Source of the DNA: an uncultured Pelagibacteraceae bacterium | GTDB taxonomy: Bacteria > Pseudomonadota > Alphaproteobacteria > Pelagibacterales > Pelagibacteraceae | Reading direction: 5' to 3' | NCBI GenBank assembly: GCA_902604695.1 | Contig: CACKZT010000009.1 | Coordinates: 1-39,636, forward strand | Length of the DNA: 39,636 nucleotides | In this document: positions 1 to 8,738 of the stretch, in pieces | Layout: each line of letters begins with the position of its first letter | How positions within the stretch are numbered: position 1 is the first letter of the stretch | Position numbers and translations under genes: made by a program | The notes under the pieces: generated by a model | Seen by the model: only the letters and a program-made list of their open reading frames with translations | What the model was told of the DNA's origin: nothing | Databases searched by the model: none

Positions 1-1
1 A

Positions 2-421
2 AATTACCAAAAATTAATTCTAATGTTTCAAAAAGAAGTAGCTGATAAAATTGTAGCAAAAGTAAATACAAAAAATTATGGTAGACTTTCGATTATAACA
101 AATTGGAGATTAAAGGTTGTTAAAAGAATAAATATTTCAAAAACTTGCTTTTATCCTGTCCCTAAAGTTGATTCTAGTGTTTTAGTTTTTGAACCAATAG
201 AAAATAAATCCATAGTAATAAAAGATATTAAAAATTTAGAAAAAATCACTCATTATTTTTTTTCTGGCAAGAGGAAAATGATAAACAAAGCTTTTTCAAA
301 AATTTTTAAAAATTATAAATCTATATCTAGCGAATTAAAAATAGACTTGTCTTTCAGGCCTAGTCAACTTAAAGAGAATGATTATTATAAAATTGTAGAG
401 TACTTCGAGGCAAAAAAATAG
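2..421 (+). CDS. rsmA: 16S rRNA dimethyladenosine methyltransferase RsmA (KsgA), 3' part only
   Basis: This is the C-terminal part of the enzyme that dimethylates two adjacent adenosines near the 3' end of 16S rRNA using S-adenosylmethionine. The frame is open to the window edge: the codons before the first ATG at 23 read NYQKLIL and fit the family, so that ATG is internal and the gene starts upstream. The family signature YGRLSIIT is followed by the FYPVPKVDSSVL segment typical of the fold-to-tail junction, and then by the small helical C-terminal domain. The catalytic NxxF/Y motif lies outside the window. The gene converges on gmk with one base between the two stop codons. Identity is confident although only about 140 residues are visible. 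Confidence 0.93.
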   Translation, partial: NYQKLILMFQKEVADKIVAKVNTKNYGRLSIITNWRLKVVKRINISKTCFYPVPKVDSSVLVFEPIENKSIVIKDIKNLEKITHYFFSGKRKMINKAFSKIFKNYKSISSELKIDLSFRPSQLKENDYYKIVEYFEAKK

Positions 422-422
422 T

Positions 423-1013
423 TTAATTAATATTTATTTTTTTTTGTTTATTCAAATGAATAATTTTTTCTATTTGTGAAAAACAAAGTTCTAAATTATC
501 ATTTATAAGAACATAATCATAATCATGCCAATGAGTAATATCATTATCAAAAGATTTAAGTCTATTTTCAACTACATCATTTTTATCTTGATTTCTTTGT
601 ATCAATCTTTTTTTTAATTCTTTTTTATCTGGAGGCAATATAAAAATTTTTATTAAATTTAGTTCGGGATAGCTAGATAATTGTTGCGTACCTTGCCAGT
701 CTATATCGAATAAAATATCATACTTTTGATTTATTAAAGTTTTAACCGATTCAACTGAAGTACCATAATAATTATCAAAAATTTTAGCGTGTTCATAAAA
801 TTGTTTTTTTTTTATTAAATCTTTAAATTTTTCTTCGTTAACGAAAAAATAATCTATGCCCTCTATTTCGTTTGGCCTTGGTTTTCTAGTAGTGTGTGAA
901 ACTGAGATTTTAAAATTTGGAAATTTTTGTTGAATTTTTTTTGATATTGTGGTTTTGCCCGCACCTGAGGGAGATGAAAGTATGAGCATAATACTATCAT
1001 CGCTATTTTTCAT
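423..1013 (-). CDS. gmk: Guanylate kinase
   Basis: A cytoplasmic enzyme that phosphorylates GMP to GDP with ATP. At 196 residues it has the normal length. The P-loop SSPSGAGKTT is at residues 13-22 and is followed by the SHTTRKPRPNEIEGIDYFFV stretch that forms the GMP-binding region. The lid segment with R-x-x-R-x-x-D near residues 136-143 is also present. It is the last gene of the minus-strand run fabD-fabG-acpP-gmk, 27 bases after acpP, and converges on rsmA. The gmk/rsmA convergence is common in alphaproteobacteria, but the genes usually found between acpP and gmk are missing here (see findings). Confidence 0.96.
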   Translation of the reverse strand: MKNSDDSIMLILSSPSGAGKTTISKKIQQKFPNFKISVSHTTRKPRPNEIEGIDYFFVNEEKFKDLIKKKQFYEHAKIFDNYYGTSVESVKTLINQKYDILFDIDWQGTQQLSSYPELNLIKIFILPPDKKELKKRLIQRNQDKNDVVENRLKSFDNDITHWHDYDYVLINDNLELCFSQIEKIIHLNKQKKININ

Positions 1014-1040
1014 TTAAATCTTTTTAAACCTATTTTTAAT

Positions 1041-1283
1041 CTATTGAGCAGATTTACTCTCGATAAATTTAATCGCATCTCCAACAGTTAAGATTTTTTC
1101 GGCTTCACTATCTGAAATTTCTGATCCAAATTCTTCTTCGAATGCCATTACTAATTCAACTGTATCTAAACTATCAGCGCCAAGGTCATCAATAAAACTA
1201 GCCTCATCTTTAACCTTTTCTTCTTCAACGCCCAAGTGGTCTGCTACTATTTTTTTTACTTTTCCGCTTATATCTTTTGACAT
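1041..1283 (-). CDS. acpP: Acyl carrier protein
   Basis: The small acidic carrier of growing fatty acyl chains in type II fatty acid synthesis. It has 80 residues. The phosphopantetheine attachment motif GADSLD puts the modified serine at residue 38. The rest is the expected four-helix, Asp/Glu-rich sequence with the helix II segment [13 protein letters not shown]. It lies between fabG (58 bases upstream) and gmk (27 bases downstream) and is probably co-transcribed with fabD and fabG. The start is well placed and nothing is missing. Confidence 0.97.
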   Translation of the reverse strand: MSKDISGKVKKIVADHLGVEEEKVKDEASFIDDLGADSLDTVELVMAFEEEFGSEISDSEAEKILTVGDAIKFIESKSAQ

Positions 1284-1341
1284 TTAAATCCTATTTTTAA
1301 GTGTTTGATTATTTTTGTTATTAAATTATTCATAAGGATTG

Positions 1342-2073
1342 TCAAGACATATACATACCGCCGTTAACATGAATGGTCTCACCGGTTATATAATTTGACA
1401 TTTCAGAGGCTAAAAAAGCTGCACAATTCGATACATCCTCCCCATTTCCAAGATCACCTGAGGGTATTTTAGATATTAATATTTTTTTAAAATCCTCATT
1501 AATATTATTCGTCATTTCGGTTTTTATAAAACCTGGAGAAATGCAGTTTACGTTAATTCCTTTTTTGGCATACTCCAAAGCTAAACTTTTTGAAAATCCA
1601 ATTATACCAGCTTTTGATGCTGCATAGTTAGCTTGACCTAAATTGCCAGTGTGTCCGACTATCGAGGTAATGTTTATAATCTTACCTTTTTTATTTTTAA
1701 GCATTTTTTTTATTCCATACTTACACATCAAGAAAGTTGCAGTTAAATTTATATCTATCACTCTTTTCCATTGATCTTCTGACATTCTTAAGGATAAATT
1801 ATCTACATTTACACCTGCATTATTAATTATGACATCTAAACCGTCTAAATTTTCGTAACATTTGTTTACAAAGTCCTCTATCTTGCTATGCTCTTCAAGT
1901 TTAAATTGTAATGTTTTTATTTTTGAAAATTGATTATTTAGACTCTTTAATTTTTCCAAATTAGTACCACTTGCTAAAATGTTAGCCCCAAGATCATCAA
2001 ATTTTTTTACTAAATCCTTGCCTATTCCTCCTGAGGCACCTGTTATAAGAATTTTTTTATTTTTTAAATTCAT
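1342..2073 (-). CDS. fabG: 3-oxoacyl-[acyl-carrier-protein] reductase FabG
   Basis: A short-chain dehydrogenase/reductase that reduces beta-ketoacyl-ACP with NADPH in fatty acid elongation. It has 243 residues, the usual size. The nucleotide-binding motif TGASGGIG is at residues 11-18 and NNAG at 84-87. The catalytic Ser137, Tyr150 and Lys154 (YAASK) are all present. The C-terminal ISPGFIKTEMT and ITGETIHVNGGMYMS segments are typical of FabG rather than other SDRs. It starts 8 bases after fabD and precedes acpP, the classic fab cluster order, which supports FabG over a generic SDR. Confidence 0.96.
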   Translation of the reverse strand: MNLKNKKILITGASGGIGKDLVKKFDDLGANILASGTNLEKLKSLNNQFSKIKTLQFKLEEHSKIEDFVNKCYENLDGLDVIINNAGVNVDNLSLRMSEDQWKRVIDINLTATFLMCKYGIKKMLKNKKGKIINITSIVGHTGNLGQANYAASKAGIIGFSKSLALEYAKKGINVNCISPGFIKTEMTNNINEDFKKILISKIPSGDLGNGEDVSNCAAFLASEMSNYITGETIHVNGGMYMS

Positions 2074-2081
2074 TTAATAAT

Positions 2082-3011
2082 TTATTGTATCATATTCTTT
2101 ATATCATCAATAGAATTAATACTTAAAGATTTTGTATCTTTATTTATTCTTTTAACCAAACCAGATAAAACTTTTCCAGGTCCAATTTCAATAAATTCTC
2201 TTACATCATTTTTTAACATATATAAAATACTCTCTCTCCATCTAACTTTTGAGTATATTTGCTCTATTAATAAATTTTTTATTGTTTCCGGATTAGACTC
2301 TGGAGTCGAATTTACATTAGTTACTATTTCTTTATGAGGTTTTTGAAATTTAGTGCTATTAATCTTAGGACTCATAACTTCAGAAGCTTTTTTCATTAAA
2401 GAGCAATGAAATGGTGCGCTGACAGGTAGCAGAATACACTTTTTTTTTATTGCTTTAAAATTTTCTTTTAATTTTTCAATTGTTTTTGTTGTACCGCTCA
2501 CAATAACTTGACCATCTGCATTATCGTTAGCTATTTCACAAACGTCTTCGGAACTTTTTGATTTGATAATTAAATCATTTATTTCTTTTATGTCTGATCC
2601 TAAAACAGCTAACATTGAACCTTGGCCGATAGGAACAGCTTCCTGCATTGCTTTACCTCTTTCATGTAAAAGATATAGTGCGTCTTCAAATGATAAAGAA
2701 TTAGAGCAAACCAAAGCGCTGTATTCTCCTAAAGAATGACCTGCAAAAAATTTAATATCTTTTAGATCGTAATTAAATTCTTTGGTAAGAACATTAAATA
2801 TTGCATAACTAACAGTAAGTATAGCCGGCTGGGTATTTTGGGTTAGTTTTAGTTCACTGTCTGGCCCCTCTTTTATAATTTTTGAAATTTTAAATTTTAA
2901 CGTTTCATCAGCTTTTGAAAAGATTTCTTTAACAATACTAAAATTCTTATAAAAATCAGAACCCATTCCTACAACTTGAGAACCTTGGCCTGGGAATAAT
3001 AAAGCTTTCAT
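2082..3011 (-). CDS. fabD: Malonyl-CoA:ACP transacylase FabD
   Basis: Transfers the malonyl group from CoA to ACP, supplying the extender unit for fatty acid synthesis. It has 309 residues. FPGQGSQ is at residues 6-12, the nucleophile elbow GHSLGE puts the active serine at residue 93, and SAPFHCSLM near residue 200 holds the partner histidine. The C-terminal EIGPGKVLSGL is also diagnostic. It is the first gene of the minus-strand fab block. Its start lies 89 bases from the divergent rpsF start, so the promoters for the lipid and ribosomal-protein blocks share that gap. Confidence 0.96.
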   Translation of the reverse strand: MKALLFPGQGSQVVGMGSDFYKNFSIVKEIFSKADETLKFKISKIIKEGPDSELKLTQNTQPAILTVSYAIFNVLTKEFNYDLKDIKFFAGHSLGEYSALVCSNSLSFEDALYLLHERGKAMQEAVPIGQGSMLAVLGSDIKEINDLIIKSKSSEDVCEIANDNADGQVIVSGTTKTIEKLKENFKAIKKKCILLPVSAPFHCSLMKKASEVMSPKINSTKFQKPHKEIVTNVNSTPESNPETIKNLLIEQIYSKVRWRESILYMLKNDVREFIEIGPGKVLSGLVKRINKDTKSLSINSIDDIKNMIQ

Positions 3012-3032
3012 TTATCTATAATATTATTACTA

Positions 3033-3061
3033 TTGAAATGAATTATTTATAATAGTATAAA
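3033..3061 (+). promoter_or_regulatory. Candidate sigma-70 promoter for the rpsF operon
   Basis: TTGAAA at 3033-3038 and TATAAA at 3056-3061 are separated by 17 bases. Both boxes match the consensus at five of six positions. Transcription would start near 3068, giving a leader of about 33 bases before the rpsF ATG at 3101. The site lies in the divergent fabD/rpsF gap. In DNA this A+T-rich, chance matches to the -10 box are common, but the pairing with a good -35 box at ideal spacing makes this one reasonable. Confidence 0.5.
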
Positions 3062-3100
3062 ACCGATCTTTATATAAATAAATAAATTAATTAACAGGAA

Positions 3101-3445
3101 ATGAACTTTTACGAACATACTTTAGTAGCAAAACAAGACCTTTCTACAGCTGAAGTAGAAAACATTGAGAATAAGTATAACGATATTATTAATTCTTCTT
3201 CAGGTAAGGTTATTAAGATTGAGAAATGGGGCCTTTTAAATTTTGCTAAAAAAATTAGGAATTACAATAAGGGCTTTTATATCCATTATAAATTTGAAGG
3301 TGGTCCCGAAACACTTAATGAAATTAAAAAAAATATTTTAATTGATAATTCGGTATTAAGGCATTTAACAATTAAATACAAAAAACTTGATTTAGAAAAA
3401 GAATATTTTAGTAAGGAAAATAAAGATAATGAAAAGAAAAAATAA
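3101..3445 (+). CDS. rpsF: 30S ribosomal protein S6
   Basis: A primary component of the small-subunit platform that pairs with S18. It has 114 residues. The start [15 protein letters not shown] and the segment [18 protein letters not shown] match the S6 alpha-beta fold, followed by a short lysine-rich tail. It is the first gene of rpsF-rpsR-rplI-dnaB. Its last 17 bases overlap the start of rpsR, so the two partner proteins are probably translationally coupled. No priB or ssb gene is present between rpsF and rpsR. Confidence 0.95.
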   Translation: MNFYEHTLVAKQDLSTAEVENIENKYNDIINSSSGKVIKIEKWGLLNFAKKIRNYNKGFYIHYKFEGGPETLNEIKKNILIDNSVLRHLTIKYKKLDLEKEYFSKENKDNEKKK

Positions 3446-3698
3446 AAAATTTACTAGATCACAAAACCCTTTAAATAAATTAAGTTTATTTCAAAAATCA
3501 GATTCTAAATTTAATAAAAAATGTCCTCTATCAGTTAAGAATGCCCCTGTAATTGATTATAAAAATATTAAATTACTCAAACGATATATTTCAGACACAG
3601 ACAAGATTTTGCCATCAAGAATTACGTCTGTTTCCCTAGGTAAACAAAAAAAATTGACTAACGAAATCAAAAAAGCAAAAATTTTAGGACTGTTGTAA
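3429..3698 (+). CDS. rpsR: 30S ribosomal protein S18
   Basis: Binds S6 and the central domain of 16S rRNA. It has 89 residues. The core [25 protein letters not shown] is the S18 signature, and the C-terminal KAKILGLL is typical of the family. The N-terminal extension of about 38 residues is basic and rich in Asn, Lys and Ser, as in many alphaproteobacterial S18 proteins. It overlaps rpsF by 17 bases and its stop codon abuts the rplI start codon with no gap. Confidence 0.95.
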   Translation: MKRKNKKFTRSQNPLNKLSLFQKSDSKFNKKCPLSVKNAPVIDYKNIKLLKRYISDTDKILPSRITSVSLGKQKKLTNEIKKAKILGLL

Positions 3699-4154
3699 AT
3701 GGAAGTAATTCTCTTAGAAAATATAATTAAGCTTGGAAAAATAGGTGACCAGGTAAAAGTTAAAAACGGTTACGGTAGAAATTATCTTTTAAGAAATGGT
3801 AAAGCCTTAAGAGCAAATAAAGAAAATATTGATTTAGTAAATAAAAAAAAAGATGAATTAAATAAGAAGAACAATGAGCAAAAAAAACAATTTAAGGAAA
3901 GAGCGCTTAAGATAAATAATAAAATATTAAAATTCAGTAAAGAAGCTAAAGATAACGGTGAACTTTTTGGCTCGATTAAGCCTAAAGAAATATCTAGTGC
4001 ATTCTTAGATCAAATTAAAACTGAAATTAACCCATCTGAAATAACTCTTAAACAATCCATAGATAAAGTTGGAAAATATAAAGTTGAGATAAATTTACAC
4101 GCTGAGGTAAATGCAACCGTAACTATCCTAGTAGAAAAATCAAAAACAAACTAA
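3699..4154 (+). CDS. rplI: 50S ribosomal protein L9
   Basis: A 23S rRNA-binding protein with two globular domains joined by a long helix. It has 151 residues. The N-terminal domain MEVILLENIIKLGKIGDQ with VKNGYGRNYLLRNGKA is diagnostic. A charged, lysine- and asparagine-rich helix spans roughly residues 45-75, and the C-terminal domain carries GELFGSIKPKEIS. The ATG follows the rpsR stop directly. It is the third gene of the S6/S18/L9 unit and is followed by 83 bases and dnaB. Confidence 0.96.
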   Translation: MEVILLENIIKLGKIGDQVKVKNGYGRNYLLRNGKALRANKENIDLVNKKKDELNKKNNEQKKQFKERALKINNKILKFSKEAKDNGELFGSIKPKEISSAFLDQIKTEINPSEITLKQSIDKVGKYKVEINLHAEVNATVTILVEKSKTN

Positions 4155-4237
4155 TTTTTTAAATTATTATTTTTCCACAGGTTGAAAAAAACGTGTGTAA
4201 CTTTTAAGTTTATATACAAAATACTTTTAAATATAAA

Positions 4238-5671
4238 TTGTTTGTGGAAAAAGTAAAAATCAACATTAGTAGACAGGAAGAAAAAAAATTACCTTCAAAT
4301 CTTGAGGCTGAACAAGCTCTTATAGGTTCAGTTTTAGTTAATAACGACATAATTGATGAAATATCGAATATCGTAAATTCCTCAAAGTTTTTTGATCCTA
4401 TTCATAGGAAAATTTTTGAAGTAATTGAAAGTCTTAATAACAAAGGAATGATTGCAAATCCAATTACTTTAAAAAATTTTTTTGAAAATGAATCCGGTTT
4501 ATCTGAAGTCGGAGGAGTAGATTATTTAATAAAACTTACTAGATTTTCTTCTTCAGTAAGACAAGCTATAGACTATGCAAAAGTTGTTCACGAAATGTAT
4601 ATTAAAAGAGAGCTTATAAATATTTCAGAACATATATCTGAGGACTCCCAAAATAAAGAGTTGGAAAAAACTGGAGAAAATATAATTGAAGATGCTGAGC
4701 AGTCTTTATTTCAATTAGCTGAAAGAGGAAATTTTTCACAATCCTATATGAAATTTAATCAAGCCTTAGATCAAACTATTGAGATGGCAACTATGGCTAT
4801 GAAGAGTGATACAGGAATAGTTGGTGTTCCAACAGGGCTAACTGATCTAGATGCTAAACTTGGAGGGATGCATAAATCAGATCTTATAATTATAGCAGGA
4901 AGACCATCTATGGGTAAAACAGCATTAGCCACTAATATTTCTTATTATGCTGCAAAACATATACAAGAAAGTAATGAAAAAGGTTCCATTGCTTTTTTTT
5001 CTTTAGAGATGTCTTCAGAGCAGCTTTCTACTCGTATCTTATCAGAAACAGCTAGAATTTCATCTCATGAGATAAGAACTGGTAAAGCTACTGAAGAAAC
5101 TTTAAATAAATATATTGAAACTTCAAGAGATATATATGAGCTGCCTCTTTATATCGACGAAACTCCAGCAATAGCTGTATCAACATTAAGTAATAGGGCA
5201 AGACGAATTAAAAGGCTTTTTGGTCTTAATTTAATTGTTGTTGATTATATTCAGTTAATGAAAACAAATTCAAATAAAATGGATGGAAGAGTGCAAGAAA
5301 TATCAGAAATTACTCAAGGCTTAAAAGCTTTAGCTAAAGAGCTTAATGTGCCAGTTGTGGCATTATCTCAATTATCTAGAGCAGTTGAACAGAGAGATGA
5401 TAAAAAACCTCAGCTTTCAGATTTAAGGGAGTCCGGATCTATAGAGCAAGATGCTGACGTAGTAGTTTTTGTTTATAGAGAACAGTATTACCTCGAAAAA
5501 AAAATGCCTAAAGAAGGATCAATAGAACATGCTGAATGGCAATCAAAAATGAATGATATTCACGGTCAAGCTGAATTAATAATTGGTAAACATAGACATG
5601 GTTCAACAGGAATTGTGCACGTTGAATTTGAAGGAATGTACACAAAATTCAAAGATTTAAAGAAAAATTAA
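4238..5671 (+). CDS. dnaB: Replicative DNA helicase DnaB
   Basis: The hexameric 5'-3' helicase that unwinds DNA at the replication fork. It has 477 residues with this start. The N-terminal DnaB domain begins at PSNLEAEQALIGSVL (residues 19-33). Walker A is GRPSMGKTA at 221-229, and Walker B LIVVDYIQLM lies near 329-338. The DLRESGSIEQDADVVVF motif follows. There is no intein. The start is uncertain: I use the TTG at 4238 because it is the first in-frame candidate, but a GTG at 4244 is equally possible and neither has a clear Shine-Dalgarno sequence. It follows rplI, the standard gene order. Confidence 0.95.
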   Translation: MFVEKVKINISRQEEKKLPSNLEAEQALIGSVLVNNDIIDEISNIVNSSKFFDPIHRKIFEVIESLNNKGMIANPITLKNFFENESGLSEVGGVDYLIKLTRFSSSVRQAIDYAKVVHEMYIKRELINISEHISEDSQNKELEKTGENIIEDAEQSLFQLAERGNFSQSYMKFNQALDQTIEMATMAMKSDTGIVGVPTGLTDLDAKLGGMHKSDLIIIAGRPSMGKTALATNISYYAAKHIQESNEKGSIAFFSLEMSSEQLSTRILSETARISSHEIRTGKATEETLNKYIETSRDIYELPLYIDETPAIAVSTLSNRARRIKRLFGLNLIVVDYIQLMKTNSNKMDGRVQEISEITQGLKALAKELNVPVVALSQLSRAVEQRDDKKPQLSDLRESGSIEQDADVVVFVYREQYYLEKKMPKEGSIEHAEWQSKMNDIHGQAELIIGKHRHGSTGIVHVEFEGMYTKFKDLKKN

Positions 5672-5714
5672 CTCTTTAGTTATTTAAAATTTAAGATATA
5701 TCTGAATAGTAATC

Positions 5715-8183
5715 ATGTTTGCGTACATTTATAAAAAACTTGTAATAGATTTTCCCAAAATAACATTAGCTATAATTTTTCTCTTATTATCATATTCTTT
5801 ATATTTTGCTAAAGATTTTAACCTAGATGCCTCTTCAGATGCATTATTATTAGAAGGAGATGAAGACCTTAGTTACTTGAGAGAAATAAATGAAAGATAC
5901 GGATCCAAAGACTTTTTAGTTTTAACCTATTCACCTCTAGGTAGTTTTGAGGATGATGAGACAATCATTAATCTTCAATTACTTAAATCAAAAATAGAAA
6001 AGCTATCATGGGTAGAGAGCGTTATTACAGTAATAGATGTGCCTTTGCTTAAAAGCACAGATGAGCCTTTGATGGAAAGGTTAAAAAATTATAAAACTTT
6101 AGTGCATCCAGAAATTGATAAAAAAAGAGGCTTTGAAGAAATATTAAATAGCCCAATTTATCAAGACTATGTAATTAGCAAAGATGGAAAAACCTCTGGA
6201 ATTGTGGTTTATCTAAAGCAGGATAAACGACTAAAAGATTATATTAAAATTAAAAATGATTTCTATAATCAATCTATAAGTTCAACTTTAAGCAAAATCG
6301 ATAAAAAAAAATATTCATCTTTTATAAAAGAATATGAGGAATATAAGAATCTATACAATCAAAGAAACCATCAAAACATAAATGAAATCAGAGACATAAT
6401 AAGTAAACATAGTGGAAATGCAACTATTCATTTAGGAGGTATACCTATGATTGCTGATGATATGATGACTTATATAAAAAATGATATCGTAATTTTTGGT
6501 ATTGGAGTTTTTGTTTTTATAATAATCACTCTCTGGCTTATATTTAGAAATATTAAATGGGTTATAATGCCTTTATTAGGTTGCGCTACTTCAGTAATAA
6601 TTATGGTTGGATTACTGGGTTTCTTAGGTTGGAAGGTAACAGTTATATCCTCTAATTTTATTGCCTTGATGTTAATTCTTAACATGGCCATGAATATTCA
6701 CGTTACAGTGAGATTTCTACAATTAAAAAAAGAGTTTCCAGATTTACCAACAAAAGAAATAGTTTTTAATGCAGCCAATAAAATGTTTATGCCTATTTTG
6801 TATACAGTTTTAACAACAATTTGTGCATTTTTATCTCTATTATTCAGTGGAATAAAACCAATTATTGATTTTGGATGGATGATGACTCTTGGTTTGACGG
6901 TTTCAATAATTGTAACATTTTCTCTACTACCTGCTCTATTAAGTATTTTTACACAAAATGAGAATATTGAAGTAAGCGACTCACAAAAATCTATTATTAC
7001 TAATGCACTTGGTAATTTTTCTAAAAATAATACTAAATTTATTTTTGGATTCACAATTTTGGTTTTTGTCATGAGTGTTTATGGTATTTCTAAATTACAA
7101 GTTGAGAATAGCTTTATAAATTATTTTGATGAAAGTACTGAAATTTATAAAGGAATGAAAAAAATCGATGATGAGCTTGGCGGAACTACGACTTTAGATC
7201 TTATTTTAAAGTTTCCTACACAAAAGAAATCAAAAAATACAGAAGAAGATGAATTTTCTGAGTGGGAAGAGGAAGAGGAAAATAATGAAGATAAATCAAA
7301 ATATTGGTTCACAAGAAATAAAATTGACAAAATCATAAAAGCACATGAATATTTAGACTCTCTTCCTGAAATAGGAAAAGTTTTATCTTTTGGATCAATT
7401 ATTAAAGTCGCTGAAGATTTAAATAAAAAACAATTACAAAGTTTAGAAATTGCAGTTTTGTATAGTAAAATTCCTGAAGAAATCAAAAAAGAAATTATAA
7501 GTCCTTATATATCTGTAGAAAATGATGAGGCAAGAATTTCTGCTAGAATAAAGGATTCTTTGGAAGATTTGCGACGTAATGATTTAATTAAAAAAATAAA
7601 CTTAGAACTTAATGCTAAAGTTGGAATAGAAAAAGATGAGTTTAAATTAGCGGGAGTTGTTATTTTGTTCAATAATCTTCTTCAAAGTTTATTTAAATCA
7701 CAAATACTTACCCTGGGAGTAGTTATGCTTGGAATTTCTTTTATGTTTTTTATTTTATTTAGAAATATCACCGTTTCAATAATTGGTGTAGTCCCAAACT
7801 TTATTGCAGCTTTTTTTATTTTAGGAATTATTGGAATTTTAGAAATCCCTTTAGATATGATGACGATAACAATAGCAGCGATCACTATTGGTATAGCTGT
7901 TGATAATAGCATTCATTATATTTACAGATTTAAAGAAGAATTTAGTAAAATTAAAAATTATAATTTAACTATAGATCGTTGTCATAGTACTGTTGGCATA
8001 GCAATTTTAAATACATCTATAACAATAGTTTTTGGATTTTCTATTTTAGTTTTATCAAATTTTATACCAACAATATATTTTGGAGTGTTTACCGGAATAG
8101 CAATGTTATTAGCTCTAATTTCTGTATTAACTTTGCTGCCAAAATTAATTTTAGTTTTTAAACCTTTTGGTATTGAAAGTTAA
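5715..8183 (+). CDS. RND-superfamily (MMPL/SSD-like) membrane transporter
   Basis: A large inner-membrane protein of 822 residues with the two-fold layout of RND exporters of the MMPL/Patched-like type. There is one membrane helix near residues 15-31, a soluble loop to about 250, a five-helix block at about 254-413, another helix near 440-460, a second soluble loop, and a second five-helix block at about 654-818. The helix-rich segment with GIAVDNSIHYIYRF in the last block resembles the conserved TM4 region of this family. The second soluble loop contains an acidic run at about residues 509-529. The substrate is unknown; hopanoid, lipid or drug export are all conceivable. It sits between dnaB and cvpA with 43 and 9 bases of spacing. 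Confidence 0.82.
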   Translation: MFAYIYKKLVIDFPKITLAIIFLLLSYSLYFAKDFNLDASSDALLLEGDEDLSYLREINERYGSKDFLVLTYSPLGSFEDDETIINLQLLKSKIEKLSWVESVITVIDVPLLKSTDEPLMERLKNYKTLVHPEIDKKRGFEEILNSPIYQDYVISKDGKTSGIVVYLKQDKRLKDYIKIKNDFYNQSISSTLSKIDKKKYSSFIKEYEEYKNLYNQRNHQNINEIRDIISKHSGNATIHLGGIPMIADDMMTYIKNDIVIFGIGVFVFIIITLWLIFRNIKWVIMPLLGCATSVIIMVGLLGFLGWKVTVISSNFIALMLILNMAMNIHVTVRFLQLKKEFPDLPTKEIVFNAANKMFMPILYTVLTTICAFLSLLFSGIKPIIDFGWMMTLGLTVSIIVTFSLLPALLSIFTQNENIEVSDSQKSIITNALGNFSKNNTKFIFGFTILVFVMSVYGISKLQVENSFINYFDESTEIYKGMKKIDDELGGTTTLDLILKFPTQKKSKNTEEDEFSEWEEEEENNEDKSKYWFTRNKIDKIIKAHEYLDSLPEIGKVLSFGSIIKVAEDLNKKQLQSLEIAVLYSKIPEEIKKEIISPYISVENDEARISARIKDSLEDLRRNDLIKKINLELNAKVGIEKDEFKLAGVVILFNNLLQSLFKSQILTLGVVMLGISFMFFILFRNITVSIIGVVPNFIAAFFILGIIGILEIPLDMMTITIAAITIGIAVDNSIHYIYRFKEEFSKIKNYNLTIDRCHSTVGIAILNTSITIVFGFSILVLSNFIPTIYFGVFTGIAMLLALISVLTLLPKLILVFKPFGIES

Positions 8184-8192
8184 TTTTAAAAT

Positions 8193-8738
8193 ATGTTTGA
8201 AAATTTAATCGATTTTTTTAAAAACTTGAATTTATTTGACCTATTTTTTACTATCATTATGATTTATTCAATTGTTCAATGTTTCATAAAAGGATTTTCA
8301 TTGAGTTTTTTATCTTTTATGAAATGGGTTTTGTCATTAATTATTACGATAATTATTGTTCCAAAATTACAACCTTGGGTAAGAGAATATATAAACTCAG
8401 AATTCATTAACTCTGTTGGATTAGGAATTGCGGTATTTATATTTTCTTTGTTTATAATTGTTGTTATTGGAAGATCTTTAAATAGAGCGGTTACTTGGAC
8501 TGGATTAGGCTCTATAGATAAGTCTTTTGGTCTAATTTTTGGAGTATTTAAGGGGTATGTAGTAACAGTTTGTTTATTTTCTATTTTAAATTGGTTTTAT
8601 CCTTATCAAAATTGGGGTATATCAGCTGAAGAGGCTTTTACTTTTAATGCTGTCAAAAAAGGAAGTGAAGTTTTAGTAGAAGAATTCCCAGGTAGTGAAG
8701 ATTTTATAGATACAAAAGAAAAAATTGAAAAAATTTAA
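8193..8738 (+). CDS. cvpA: CvpA family membrane protein
   Basis: A small inner-membrane protein of 181 residues with about four hydrophobic helices (roughly 15-35, 38-58, 75-98 and 110-130), matching the CvpA family. The segment GLGSIDKSFGLIFGVFKGYVV matches the conserved core of that family. CvpA was named for a role in colicin V production, but its wider function is unclear. As in E. coli, it lies directly upstream of purF, and here its last 14 bases overlap the purF start, implying coupled expression. Assignment rests on topology, the core motif and the neighbour. Confidence 0.85.
   Translation: MFENLIDFFKNLNLFDLFFTIIMIYSIVQCFIKGFSLSFLSFMKWVLSLIITIIIVPKLQPWVREYINSEFINSVGLGIAVFIFSLFIIVVIGRSLNRAVTWTGLGSIDKSFGLIFGVFKGYVVTVCLFSILNWFYPYQNWGISAEEAFTFNAVKKGSEVLVEEFPGSEDFIDTKEKIEKI

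Noticed and set aside
4155-4237. Promoter for dnaB (TTGAAA at 4182)
   Set aside because: No -10 box lies at a usual distance; the next TATATA is 23 bases away. dnaB may be read through from rplI.
6470-7912. Four minus-strand open frames of 73-124 codons inside the RND transporter gene
   Set aside because: They lie antisense to a well-supported gene, have no ribosome-binding sites and show no family motifs; they mirror hydrophobic codons of the real frame.
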